Shown here in pieces: positions 50,728-59,984 of a stretch of DNA of 64,000 nucleotides. A program made the position numbers and the translations under genes. Position 1 is the first letter of the stretch, and each line of letters begins with the position of its first letter. The notes under the pieces are model-generated. The model was given only the letters and a program-made list of their open reading frames with translations. It was not told the DNA's origin and ran no database searches. The DNA is taken from assembly GCF_000747155.1 (NCBI RefSeq), contig NZ_AVCK01000003.1, positions 1 to 64,000 on the forward strand, in the 5' to 3' direction. This stretch comes from Arenimonas metalli CF5-1 (GTDB lineage: Bacteria > Pseudomonadota > Gammaproteobacteria > Xanthomonadales > Xanthomonadaceae).

Positions 50728-53700
50728 TCAGAGGCGCCAGGCGCTGTGGCCGTAGGCGACGAGGGTGAAGGCCATGCCGTGCCCGTCCGCCAGCAGCGAG
50801 CGCTTCACGGCGAGCATGGCCTCGTCGAAGCGCTGCGCGGCGTGCGCCGGCGCGCCGGTGGCCTGCAGCAGCCGCGTCGCCAGCAGCGCCGCTTGGGTCG
50901 AGTGGATCACCGACAGCGTGCCGACCACGATCGGCGCACCGCTGCGCACGAAGCGGCCCACGGTGCCCATGAAATCGATCTCGGCGACGGACGTGCCGCA
51001 GCCCAGCAGCAGCACCAGCGGGCCCGGCCGGGCCAGCGCGGGCGCGCGCACGTGCAGCGGCTCGATGTTGTCGGCGTCCAGGTAGAGATTGGAAATCTCC
51101 AGCGACGGGATGGCGGGATCGATGGTCGACTTGCCGGTGTGCGGGAGCAGCACCAGCAGGTCTGGCAGGGTGTCGGCGATGCGTTCCTCCCAAGCCCGCC
51201 ACGACTCCACGCGCGTGAGCTTGGGCACCAGCTTGCCGAGCGTGGCCGGCACGCCCGTGGGCCCGTCCATTTCGGCCTGGGCGATCTGGCTGGCGGCCAG
51301 CAGCGCGGAGGTGAAGGGCCCGATGCGCTCCTCGCCTGGCGTCGGGACCGAGAGCCGGTGCCGGCTGTCGCCGTGGGCGTGCCGCTCGATGCATTTGCTC
51401 ATGCCCCAGAACGCCGCCGGGCAAACATGGTCGCGGCTGTCGCGGTGCGGGCAGCCGGCGTGTACCGCTTCGCCGCCCGGCGCCAGCGCGGCCGCCGCAT
51501 TCGGGCACAGCGTGGCCTCGGGCAGCGGCGAGCGCCCGGAGTACAGGAATTCGACGGGGAAGAAGGCCTCGGCGATGGCTTCGACCACCTGCACGCGGGC
51601 GGCCGTGGCCATCTCGCCCAGCGGATAGTGCGCCTGGAGCAGGCCGAGGATGCTCGCGCCGTGCTTGGCCAGCAGGCGCATCAGCTTCAGATTGGCTTCA
51701 CTGCCGAGCGCCGCGTCCTCGTCGCCCACCGAGACCACCACGTTGGCGGCCACCGCCTTGCGCAGCGACTGCAGCGAGGCCTTCATGCCTTCGGGCTCGT
51801 CGAAGCTGACCGCGCCGCCGGCAACGGTGGTGATGCCCGACACGCCGGCCGGGCTGTCGTTGATGACGAAGGCGATGTCGGCCGGCGTGCCCGCGCTGGC
51901 GCTGGCGAAGCCGGGCACGTAGCGGTTTTCCTCGCGCAGCGCGCAGGCGCCGGCCGCATCGGCGGTCATCAGCAAGGTCTGCAGCACGCGGTTCTCGTGC
52001 AGCACCAGCAGGCGGGCGCGGAAGTCGGCGGGTTGCGCGCCGCAGCGCAGGTCGAACTCCGCGGCGCTGCTGTCGCCCGCGCGCGGCAGGTGGATCCCGG
52101 CCGATGCCGGCGGCGGCAGCGTGCGCCGGCCGGCACCATCGCGCGCAGGCGAGAGCGGCACCCAGGCTAGCGTGAGGTCGTGGCCCTCGGGTTGGTCGGG
52201 CAGCCGGGTTTCATCCAGCGCGACGTTGGCGCGCACCTGCGGGCCGCCGCGGTCGGCGCCGATGTGCACGCGCACGCGGTAGTCGGTGTCGGGCACCAGC
52301 CGCACCGGCGCGGCATCGGGCGCCTCGGGCGCGTCCTCGCGCAGGACCAGCGCCTGCACGTAGCGCGGATCGCCCGGCGGTGCGTCGGGAGCCGCGCCGT
52401 GGGGATCGGCGGCGGCGGGGGGCGGCGACATCGGCGGGCCGTCGTCGGGCGGCGGCGCCGCCATCGGCAGGTCGTTCGGTGGCGGCATCACCGGCGGCGC
52501 GTCGCCCGAACGGGGCGGTGGCGGCGCCAGGTCGTCCGGCGGGGGCGACATCGCGAAGCCGTCGTCGGCCGGCATCGGCGCGGGCGCGCGCATCGCCGGC
52601 GGCGCCACCGGGGCCGCGGTGTCGATCCGCCCGAGCGCGCCCTCGAGGGCACGGCGCACGCGCACGAGGCTGCGGGCATCGCCGCCTTCGTTGGTCCAGC
52701 CCAGGGAAGGCAGCTGCGACTTCAGCGCGCGGCCGATCTGCCGCACGCGTGCCAGGCGGGTATCGAGGCCAAGGTTGCCGAGCACGTCCTGCGCCAGCAC
52801 CACCGTCGCCTCCTTCGGCGCGTCCTGCAGCCGCGCCGCCAGGCGGCCGGCCGCGTCGGCAATGAAGGTGCCGGCGATGAAGCCTGGATCGGCGTGCAGC
52901 AGCGGCGCCGGGAAATCGCCGATCGCGGGATCGCCCTGCTCCTGTCGCCGGGCGTCCGCGCGCCGGGCCGTGAACAGGGAGGCCGGCAGGCCACGATTGT
53001 GGGAAAGCTCGCGCACCAGCGCCTGGAACCAGGCCTGCTCCTCGCCCGCCGCCACCGCGCACAGGCCGATCGCGCCGGCGTGGTAGCGCGACGCCAGGGC
53101 GGCGATGCCGTCCTTCAGACGCGCCTCGTCGACGTCGGCCCCGCCGAGCAGCAGCACCGCGTCGGCGACGGTGCGGGCGCCGGGCACCGCGCCCAGCGCG
53201 ACCCGCAGGTCGCCGCGACAGAGCAGGAGGTCGACGATGCGATCGTCGTGGCCGACGGGCTCGACCTTGAAAAGTTCGCCGTACCGCGCGCCGGCAAAGC
53301 GCTGCCACAGCGCCGCGTCGTCGCGCGGTACGCCGATCCGGAGCGGCCACTCCCAGAGGCTGGCGCCCGGCGCGGCGAACTCGAACCAGGCGTCGGAGAC
53401 TTCGGGCAGCGCGCACAGGGCTTGCACCAGCGCCGCCGGCGAAACGCCGCGCGCCGCGCCGGACAGCGCCACCGAGCGCGGGCCCGCCGCGGAGAGCCGC
53501 CGGCACCAGGCCGCAAGTCCGGCCAGCACGCGCGCGCGCACCGGCGGCAGGTCCAGCATCGCGCCGATGCGCCGCACGCCCGGCAGCGAGACCGACAGCG
53601 CGGGCGCCGAGGCGGCCCGCTCCAGCGCCTTTGCGAGCGCGGCCTCGTCGGCACTGCCCTCGAGCAGCGCCTGCAGCGCGCGCGGCGCCGCACCGGCCAC

Positions 53701-53775
53701 CAGCACGAACCGCGCCTGTTGCACCGCATCGATACCGGCCAGCGCCGCGCCGAAAACCTCGAACCGCATGCCCAT
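50728..53775 (-). CDS. CHAT-domain (caspase-like) protease, large multidomain
   Basis: A 1,015-residue protein. The N-terminal 400 residues are helical/beta with no family I recognise. A Pro/Asp-rich linker (about 435-515, repeats like MSPPPDDL and MPPPNDLP) leads to a beta-rich domain (about 520-640). A cysteine/histidine cluster (Cys about 757, 775, 785, 795, with CPAAFWGMSKCIERH) could bind zinc and precedes the C-terminal CHAT domain. There the catalytic dyad is His about 879 in LLPHTGKSTID and Cys about 926 in LLLGCGTSVAEID. CHAT is a clan CD protease. The ATG at 53775 follows a GGGGG run; an extension of 43 residues is possible. No signal peptide. Confidence 0.83.
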   Translation of the reverse strand: MGMRFEVFGAALAGIDAVQQARFVLVAGAAPRALQALLEGSADEAALAKALERAASAPALSVSLPGVRRIGAMLDLPPVRARVLAGLAAWCRRLSAAGPRSVALSGAARGVSPAALVQALCALPEVSDAWFEFAAPGASLWEWPLRIGVPRDDAALWQRFAGARYGELFKVEPVGHDDRIVDLLLCRGDLRVALGAVPGARTVADAVLLLGGADVDEARLKDGIAALASRYHAGAIGLCAVAAGEEQAWFQALVRELSHNRGLPASLFTARRADARRQEQGDPAIGDFPAPLLHADPGFIAGTFIADAAGRLAARLQDAPKEATVVLAQDVLGNLGLDTRLARVRQIGRALKSQLPSLGWTNEGGDARSLVRVRRALEGALGRIDTAAPVAPPAMRAPAPMPADDGFAMSPPPDDLAPPPPRSGDAPPVMPPPNDLPMAAPPPDDGPPMSPPPAAADPHGAAPDAPPGDPRYVQALVLREDAPEAPDAAPVRLVPDTDYRVRVHIGADRGGPQVRANVALDETRLPDQPEGHDLTLAWVPLSPARDGAGRRTLPPPASAGIHLPRAGDSSAAEFDLRCGAQPADFRARLLVLHENRVLQTLLMTADAAGACALREENRYVPGFASASAGTPADIAFVINDSPAGVSGITTVAGGAVSFDEPEGMKASLQSLRKAVAANVVVSVGDEDAALGSEANLKLMRLLAKHGASILGLLQAHYPLGEMATAARVQVVEAIAEAFFPVEFLYSGRSPLPEATLCPNAAAALAPGGEAVHAGCPHRDSRDHVCPAAFWGMSKCIERHAHGDSRHRLSVPTPGEERIGPFTSALLAASQIAQAEMDGPTGVPATLGKLVPKLTRVESWRAWEERIADTLPDLLVLLPHTGKSTIDPAIPSLEISNLYLDADNIEPLHVRAPALARPGPLVLLLGCGTSVAEIDFMGTVGRFVRSGAPIVVGTLSVIHSTQAALLATRLLQATGAPAHAAQRFDEAMLAVKRSLLADGHGMAFTLVAYGHSAWRL

Positions 53776-53881
53776 CCCCCGCGCCGTCGTACCCGGAGTT
53801 ACGAGTCGCGGGCCCTGCACAGGCCATGCGGGAAAAGCCGGGACGCGGCGCCAGAATCGAAGTTCTTTCCGAATCAGTCGG

Positions 53882-53910
53882 TTGCCGGCTGACCGGGTAA
53901 GCATTGCTAA
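53882..53910 (+). promoter_or_regulatory. Sigma-70-like promoter of the divergent periplasmic/membrane gene pair
   Basis: TTGCCG, 17 bases, TGCTAA, about 86 bases before the start codon at 53997. The region is A/T-richer than its surroundings. It lies in the gap shared with the CHAT gene, so both directions could be co-regulated. Confidence 0.4.
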
Positions 53911-53996
53911 CTGCCGCCACCGCGGCGGCCGGCCCGGAAGGCCTGTTTCAAGCAGTGATCGCGTTGGCAGGAGTGGTTCCCGATGGAGGCCCCCGC

Positions 53997-54944
53997 ATGC
54001 GCCCCTTCCTGCCCCTCGCCGCCCTGGCTTGCCTGGCCGCCGCGCCCGCGCTCGCCCAGCCCGCCGCCTCGCGCGTGGTCGTGCGCGACACGCTGCCGCG
54101 TCCGGTCAATATCCGCGTCGCCGAGGCCGACGGCGCCGCCGCGATCGAAGCGCAGCGCATCGCCCTCGAAGCCGCCCGCGCCGACGCCGAGCTGCAGCGC
54201 CGCGTGCTGCTGCACCAGCGCAAGATCGGCACGCTCACCGACGCGCAGTATCGCGAAGGCCTGTCCGGCTATGACCGCGCCATCGACGGCTATCGCCAGC
54301 TGCGCCCGGGCCAGCGCGTGCGCCCCGACGGCGCCGAGGCCGCGGTGCTGGAAAAACAGATCATTGATTTCACCGCCGCCCGCGACGGCCTCGGCGCGCC
54401 CTCGGTGCTCGCCGAGGTGGACACCGTGCGCGGCGACCGCGGCGAAGTGCGGCTGCCCGCCGAGGCGCTGCAATCGTCGCTGGCAGCGAGGCTTGAGCAA
54501 GCCCGCGCCGAACTGCCGGACGATGCGCGGCACGCGCCGGCGCGCGCCTATCTCGACGGACTGGAGCGCCGCGCCGCCGAGCAGCTGCCCGCGCTGGCCG
54601 ACGCCCGCGGCAACGTGGCGCTGGCCGACACCGTCGAAATCATCGAGGAAGTGCAGGTCGCCTACACCATGTCGATGGAATCGTGGCCGGTGATGCTGCG
54701 CGTGCGCTCCATCCCCGAGCAGGCCATCGTCGAGCTGCGTGCGCTGGCCTCGGCGCCACTGGCCTTCACCACCGATACCCAGCGCGAGGTCATCCGCGGC
54801 TGGTTCGACTACACGGTCAGCAAGGCCGGCTACAAGACCGTCGAGGGCAAGGACCTGAACCTGGTGTGGGCCGAGGGCCTGTTCACCTGCCAGCTCGTGC
54901 CCGAGGACTCGCCGCAGGACCCCCTGCCCTGCAACATCGAATGA
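53997..54944 (+). CDS. Periplasmic helical protein of unknown function
   Basis: A 315-residue protein with a signal peptide ending ALA-Q (about residue 21). The mature part is mostly helical, with ADGAAAIEAQRIALEAARAD and ARLEQARAELPDDARHAPAR suggesting coiled coils. A C-terminal domain follows with VQVAYTMSMESWPVMLRVRS and FTCQLVPEDSPQDPLPCNIE, which holds two cysteines. No family is recognised. It is divergent from the CHAT operon and ten bases upstream of a membrane-protein gene, so the two form an operon. Confidence 0.65.
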   Translation: MRPFLPLAALACLAAAPALAQPAASRVVVRDTLPRPVNIRVAEADGAAAIEAQRIALEAARADAELQRRVLLHQRKIGTLTDAQYREGLSGYDRAIDGYRQLRPGQRVRPDGAEAAVLEKQIIDFTAARDGLGAPSVLAEVDTVRGDRGEVRLPAEALQSSLAARLEQARAELPDDARHAPARAYLDGLERRAAEQLPALADARGNVALADTVEIIEEVQVAYTMSMESWPVMLRVRSIPEQAIVELRALASAPLAFTTDTQREVIRGWFDYTVSKAGYKTVEGKDLNLVWAEGLFTCQLVPEDSPQDPLPCNIE

Positions 54945-54954
54945 GGTCGCCACG

Positions 54955-55584
54955 ATGAACGAACCGGTCCTGCCCGCTCCCCCGCCCGCCACCCGGCGCT
55001 GGCTGTCCGCGCTGCTGGCGCTGGCGGTCACGGTGCCGCTGTCGATGGCGCCGCTGCTCGGCAACCTCGAGATCCCGGGGTTCCGGGCGCTGCTGTCGCT
55101 GTTCCCGCGCGGGCTGCAGGACACGGCCCTGCCGCTGGCCTCGCTGGCGATGGCACTGGTGGCGGTGAGCGTGCAGTTCTTCTCGCGCGACCGGTTCAGC
55201 GGCCGCAAGCTCACGCGCGCGTTCATCGTGCTGGTGGCGGGGCTGTTCCTGCTGCTGCTGGTGCTGGCCTGGCGCCACAACCAGACCGTGGTCGCCATGA
55301 AGGTCGGGCCGACCGGTGAGACCGCCAGCTTCGTGGTGGCGGCCCAGCGCAGCGCCACCTGCCCCTGCCCCGCCGGCAGCGGCGACGCTGAGTGCATCCA
55401 GCGCCTGGGCCTGGACGGCTCCCGCCTGCCGGTGTGCTGGGACGAACGCGAGGTGCGCGGCAACGGCTTCGTGCTGCTGCTGCTTTACGTGCTGCTGATG
55501 TCGGGCCTGGGCGCGCTGGTCGGGCTGCTGGTGATGACGCGCACGCAGCCGCGGCCGCGTGCGCGCAAGCCGCGCGGTCAGTAG
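54955..55584 (+). CDS. Small membrane protein with a cysteine-rich external loop
   Basis: A 209-residue protein with four membrane segments (about 17-38, 56-78, 85-105 and 172-192). Between the third and fourth lies a loop with SATCPCPAGSGDAECIQRLG and LPVCWDE (about residues 131-162): five cysteines that could form disulfides if the loop is periplasmic. GAGGTC precedes the ATG. It is in one operon with the periplasmic helical protein and next to, but divergent from, the CHAT system. Its last seven bases overlap the convergent dehydrogenase gene. Confidence 0.65.
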   Translation: MNEPVLPAPPPATRRWLSALLALAVTVPLSMAPLLGNLEIPGFRALLSLFPRGLQDTALPLASLAMALVAVSVQFFSRDRFSGRKLTRAFIVLVAGLFLLLLVLAWRHNQTVVAMKVGPTGETASFVVAAQRSATCPCPAGSGDAECIQRLGLDGSRLPVCWDEREVRGNGFVLLLLYVLLMSGLGALVGLLVMTRTQPRPRARKPRGQ

Positions 55585-56699
55585 CCGCGGGCGATGTCCA
55601 CCCTGTTCAGAAGCGGCTCGCCGGCGGCGTAGCGGCGCAGGTTCTCGGTGACCAGCAGCCACAGGCGTGCATCCTCGCGGTCGGAATCGCCGGCGATGTG
55701 CGGGGTGATGATCACGTTCTCCATCGCCCACAGCGGGTGCCCGGGCGGCAGCGGCTCCGGATCCGTCACGTCCAGGCCGGCGCCGCCCAGCTGGCCGCTG
55801 CGCAGCGCCGCCACCAGGTCGTCCTGTACGACGCTGCGGCCGCGGGCGATGTTGATGAAGTAGCCGCCGGGCTTCATCGCCGCGAAGAAGCGCGCGTCGA
55901 AGATGCCGGTCGTGGCGGGCGTGATCGGCGCGGCGTTCACCACCACGTCGGCCTCGGCGGCCAGCGCCAGCAGTTCGTCGGGCAGGCCGACGCGGGCGAC
56001 GTAGTCGGGGCCTTCGCGGCTGGAATTCCGGGTGGCGATGACGCGCATGCCCAGGCCGTGGCCGCGCCACGCCACCTCGGTGCCGATGCCGCCCAGGCCC
56101 ACCACCAGCAGCGTGCGTCCCTTGAGCTCGCGCGCGCGGCCGAAGCCCTCGCGGTTCCACTCGCCGGCCTGCTGGTAGCGCCCGTACTGCGGCAGGCCGC
56201 GGGCCAGCGACATCATCATGGCGATGGCGTGCTCGGCGATCGGCGGGCCGCTGGTGCGCTGGCCATTGGTCAGCACGACGCCGCGCGCGGCCAGTCCCTC
56301 CACCGCGACGCAGCGCTCGACGCCCACCGGGTAGGACTGGAACCAGTGCAGCCGCGGCGCCGCGAGCAGCGTCGGGTCGCAGGCGCCGAAGACCGCGGTG
56401 GCGGTGGCGAGCTGTTTGGCCAGGGCGGTCGGGTCGTCGCTGGCGGCGACGATGGCCGCGCCCGGCGCGGCGCGCTGCAGCGCCGCCAGGCGCTCCGCAT
56501 CGGCGCGCAGCACCAGGACGCGGGGCGTGGCGGACCAGCCCGGCAGGTCGCGCGACGCGACCGCACCCTCGCGCAGGCCCAGCTCCCGGATCATCGCCGC
56601 GGCCGCCGGGTCGGGCGGGGGTGGCTTGGCCTGGGTGGCGCTGCCGAGCAGCGAGGTGAGCAAGACGAGGCAAGCGGCGAACTGGACGTGGGCGGACAT
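55578..56699 (-). CDS. D-2-hydroxyacid dehydrogenase with a signal peptide
   Basis: A 373-residue enzyme of the D-isomer-specific 2-hydroxyacid dehydrogenase family. It reduces 2-oxoacids with NAD(P)H. The Rossmann motif is [19 protein letters not shown], the catalytic Arg is in [10 protein letters not shown], Glu in DVTDPEPLP and His in [11 protein letters not shown]. The first 24 residues ([22 protein letters not shown]) read as a signal peptide, and the protein is about 40 residues longer than usual. NAD is not expected in the periplasm, so either the segment is an anchor or the enzyme has an unusual role. Confidence 0.85.
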   Translation of the reverse strand: MSAHVQFAACLVLLTSLLGSATQAKPPPPDPAAAAMIRELGLREGAVASRDLPGWSATPRVLVLRADAERLAALQRAAPGAAIVAASDDPTALAKQLATATAVFGACDPTLLAAPRLHWFQSYPVGVERCVAVEGLAARGVVLTNGQRTSGPPIAEHAIAMMMSLARGLPQYGRYQQAGEWNREGFGRARELKGRTLLVVGLGGIGTEVAWRGHGLGMRVIATRNSSREGPDYVARVGLPDELLALAAEADVVVNAAPITPATTGIFDARFFAAMKPGGYFINIARGRSVVQDDLVAALRSGQLGGAGLDVTDPEPLPPGHPLWAMENVIITPHIAGDSDREDARLWLLVTENLRRYAAGEPLLNRVDIARGY

Positions 56700-56766
56700 G
56701 GATTTCCCCTGGTGGTGTCCCGGCCGGGCGTTCGGCGGGGACCAGCGTACTCCCCGGGCGGCGCAA

Positions 56767-56800
56767 TGACCGGGTCCCGGGGCCGCGTTACGATGGCGGC
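56767..56800 (+). promoter_or_regulatory. Promoter of the ABC transporter operon
   Basis: TGACCG, 16 bases, TACGAT followed by GGCGGC, 27 bases before the ATG at 56828. TGACCG is also the best -35 of yajQ. Confidence 0.4.
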
Positions 56801-56827
56801 CCGCCCATCAAGGCCCCGCGAACGCGC

Positions 56828-57765
<938 letters not shown>

Positions 57766-57769
<4 letters not shown>

Positions 57770-58527
57770 ACTGGTATGCCGTCAAGGCCATCTACCGCTT
57801 CGAGATGGCGCGCACCTTCCGCACGCTGGGCGAATCGATCATCTCGCCGGTGCTTACGACCTCGCTGTACTTCATCGTGTTCGGCGCCGCGATCGGCGCG
57901 CGCATGGGCGAGGTGGGCGGCGTCAGCTACGGCGCCTTCATCATCCCCGGGCTGATCATGCTGTCGCTGCTCAACGAGTCGATCTCGAACGCGGCCTTCG
58001 GCATCTACATGCCCAAGTGGGCCGGCACCATCTTCGAGCTGCTGTCGGCGCCGGTGGGCTGGGGCGAGGCGGTGCTCGGCTACGTCGGCGCCGCGGCCAG
58101 CAAGTCGGTGATGCTGGGGCTGCTGATCCTGGTGACGGCGCGCTTCTTCGTGGATTACGAGATCGCGCATCCGCTGGCGATGATCCTGTTCCTGCTGCTC
58201 ACGGCGGTGAGCTTCAGCCTGTTCGGTTTCATCATCGGGCTCTGGGCCACCGACTTCCAGAAGCTGCAGGTGATCCCGCTGATGGTGATGACGCCGCTGA
58301 CCTTCCTGGGCGGCGCGTTCTACTCGATCGACATGCTGCCGCCGGTGTGGCAGAAGATCGCGCTGCTCAACCCGGTGGTGTACCTGATCAGCGGCTTCCG
58401 CTGGAGCTTCTTCGGGCGGTCGGACGTGAACGTGGTGGTGAGCTTCGCCGCCATCTGCGGCTTCCTGGCGCTGTGCCTTCTGGCGGTGTGGTGGATCTTC
58501 CGCACCGGGTGGCGGCTCAAGAGCTGA
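57766..58527 (+). CDS. ABC-2 transporter permease (YadH-like)
   Basis: A 253-residue permease with six membrane segments. The ABC-2 signature is near [20 protein letters not shown] (residues about 190-210), preceded by [15 protein letters not shown]. With YadG-like ATPase it forms a small exporter in the inner membrane. Translation is coupled through ATGA. Confidence 0.92.
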
Positions 58528-58544
58528 GCCGCGAAGCGCCGGGC

Positions 58545-59984
58545 TCAGGTGCCGCAGAAGGTGTGGGTGACGCGCTGCTCCGGCGCCGGTGGCGCCATGA
58601 ACGGTGCCTGCGCCGGGCCGTCGTCGAACGGACGCCGCACCGCGGCAAGCAGCGCCTCGAATGGCGCCAGATCGCCGGCCGCCGCGGCCGCCAGCGCGGC
58701 CTCGACGAGATGGTTACGCGGGATCACCGCCGGGTTGGCGGCATCCATCACGGCGACGCGCGCGGCGACATCGCCCGGCTCGCGGCCCAGCCGTTCGCGC
58801 CAGCGCGCCAGCCACGCGTCCATGCCGGGTGATTTGGGCAGGGCGGCTTGTTCGCCGCGGGCGACGCCCGACAGCGCGCGGTACGCCAGCGTGTAGTCGG
58901 CTTCCACCGCCTGCAGGGCCTCGAGGAAATCCTGCGCCAGCGCCTCGTCACCATCCTCTTCGGTGGACAGGCCCAGCTTGCGGCGCTGGCCGGCGAGCCA
59001 GTGCTCCCGGTAGGCGGGCGCGAAGGCCTCGATCCCGGCACGCGCCATCGCCACCGCCTGCTCGCCGTCGGCGTTGATCAGCGGCAGCAGGCACTCGGCC
59101 AGCCGCGCCAGGTTCCACTGCGCGATGCCCGGCTGGTTGCCGAAGGCATAGCGGCCGCGGCGGTCGATCGAGCTGAAGGTCTTGGCGGGGTGGTATTCGT
59201 CGAGGAACGCGCAGGGGCCGTAGTCGATCGTCTCGCCGGACACCGCCATGTTGTCGGTGTTCATCACGCCATGCACGAAGCCGACCTGCATCCAGGCGGC
59301 CACCAGCCGCGCCTGCGCCTGCGCCACCGCTTCGAGCAGGGCCAGCGGCGGATTGTCGTGGTCGGCCAGCGCCGGGTAGTGGCGCGCGAGCACGAAGCCG
59401 ACCAGCGCACGCACCGCCGCGTGGTCTTCGCGCGCGGCGAAGAACTGGAAGGTGCCTACGCGGACGTGGCTGGCCGCGATGCGGGTGAGCACCGCGCCGG
59501 GCAGCGCGCCGTCGCGGAACACCGCCTCGCCGGTCGCCACCGCCGCCAGCGCGCGCGTGGTCGGCACGCCCAGCGCGTGCATCGCCTCGCTGACCAGGAA
59601 TTCGCGCAGCACGGGGCCGATGGCCGCGCGGCCGTCGCCATTGCGCGAGTACGGCGTGGGGCCGGCGCCCTTGAGCTGCACGTCGAAGCGCCGTCCCTGC
59701 GGATCGGTCACTTCGCCGAGCAGGATTGCGCGGCCATCGCCGAGCTGGGGAACGAAGTGGCCGAACTGATGGCCAGCGTAGGCCATCGCGATCGGCCGCG
59801 CCTGCGCGGGCGGGGCATTGCCGGAAAACATCGCGGCAGCGCGCGCCTCCAGCGCGGGGTCGAGGCCGAGCGCCCCGGCCAGCGCCGCGTTCCAGGCCAG
59901 CAGCCGCGGCGCGGCCACCGGCGTGGGCTCGACGGCCGACCAGAAGGTCAGCGGCAGGGCGGCGTAGCTGTGCTGCAGCTGCAT
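58545..59984 (-). CDS. selO: SelO (YdiU) pseudokinase, protein AMPylase
   Basis: A 479-residue protein matching SelO/YdiU. The N-terminus has [14 protein letters not shown], then [40 protein letters not shown] (nucleotide-binding Lys and loop) and [12 protein letters not shown] with the metal-binding Asn and Asp. The C-terminus THTFCGT has the redox Cys; in some species this is a selenocysteine. SelO transfers AMP to Ser/Thr/Tyr of proteins in response to oxidative stress. The start overlaps the amidohydrolase stop by one base. Confidence 0.95.
   Translation of the reverse strand: MQLQHSYAALPLTFWSAVEPTPVAAPRLLAWNAALAGALGLDPALEARAAAMFSGNAPPAQARPIAMAYAGHQFGHFVPQLGDGRAILLGEVTDPQGRRFDVQLKGAGPTPYSRNGDGRAAIGPVLREFLVSEAMHALGVPTTRALAAVATGEAVFRDGALPGAVLTRIAASHVRVGTFQFFAAREDHAAVRALVGFVLARHYPALADHDNPPLALLEAVAQAQARLVAAWMQVGFVHGVMNTDNMAVSGETIDYGPCAFLDEYHPAKTFSSIDRRGRYAFGNQPGIAQWNLARLAECLLPLINADGEQAVAMARAGIEAFAPAYREHWLAGQRRKLGLSTEEDGDEALAQDFLEALQAVEADYTLAYRALSGVARGEQAALPKSPGMDAWLARWRERLGREPGDVAARVAVMDAANPAVIPRNHLVEAALAAAAAGDLAPFEALLAAVRRPFDDGPAQAPFMAPPAPEQRVTHTFCGT

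Noticed and set aside
52180-53892. Plus-strand frame of 570 codons antisense to the CHAT gene
   Set aside because: Arg/His-rich shadow of a G+C-rich gene; no motif, no SD, and the minus strand has recognisable domains.
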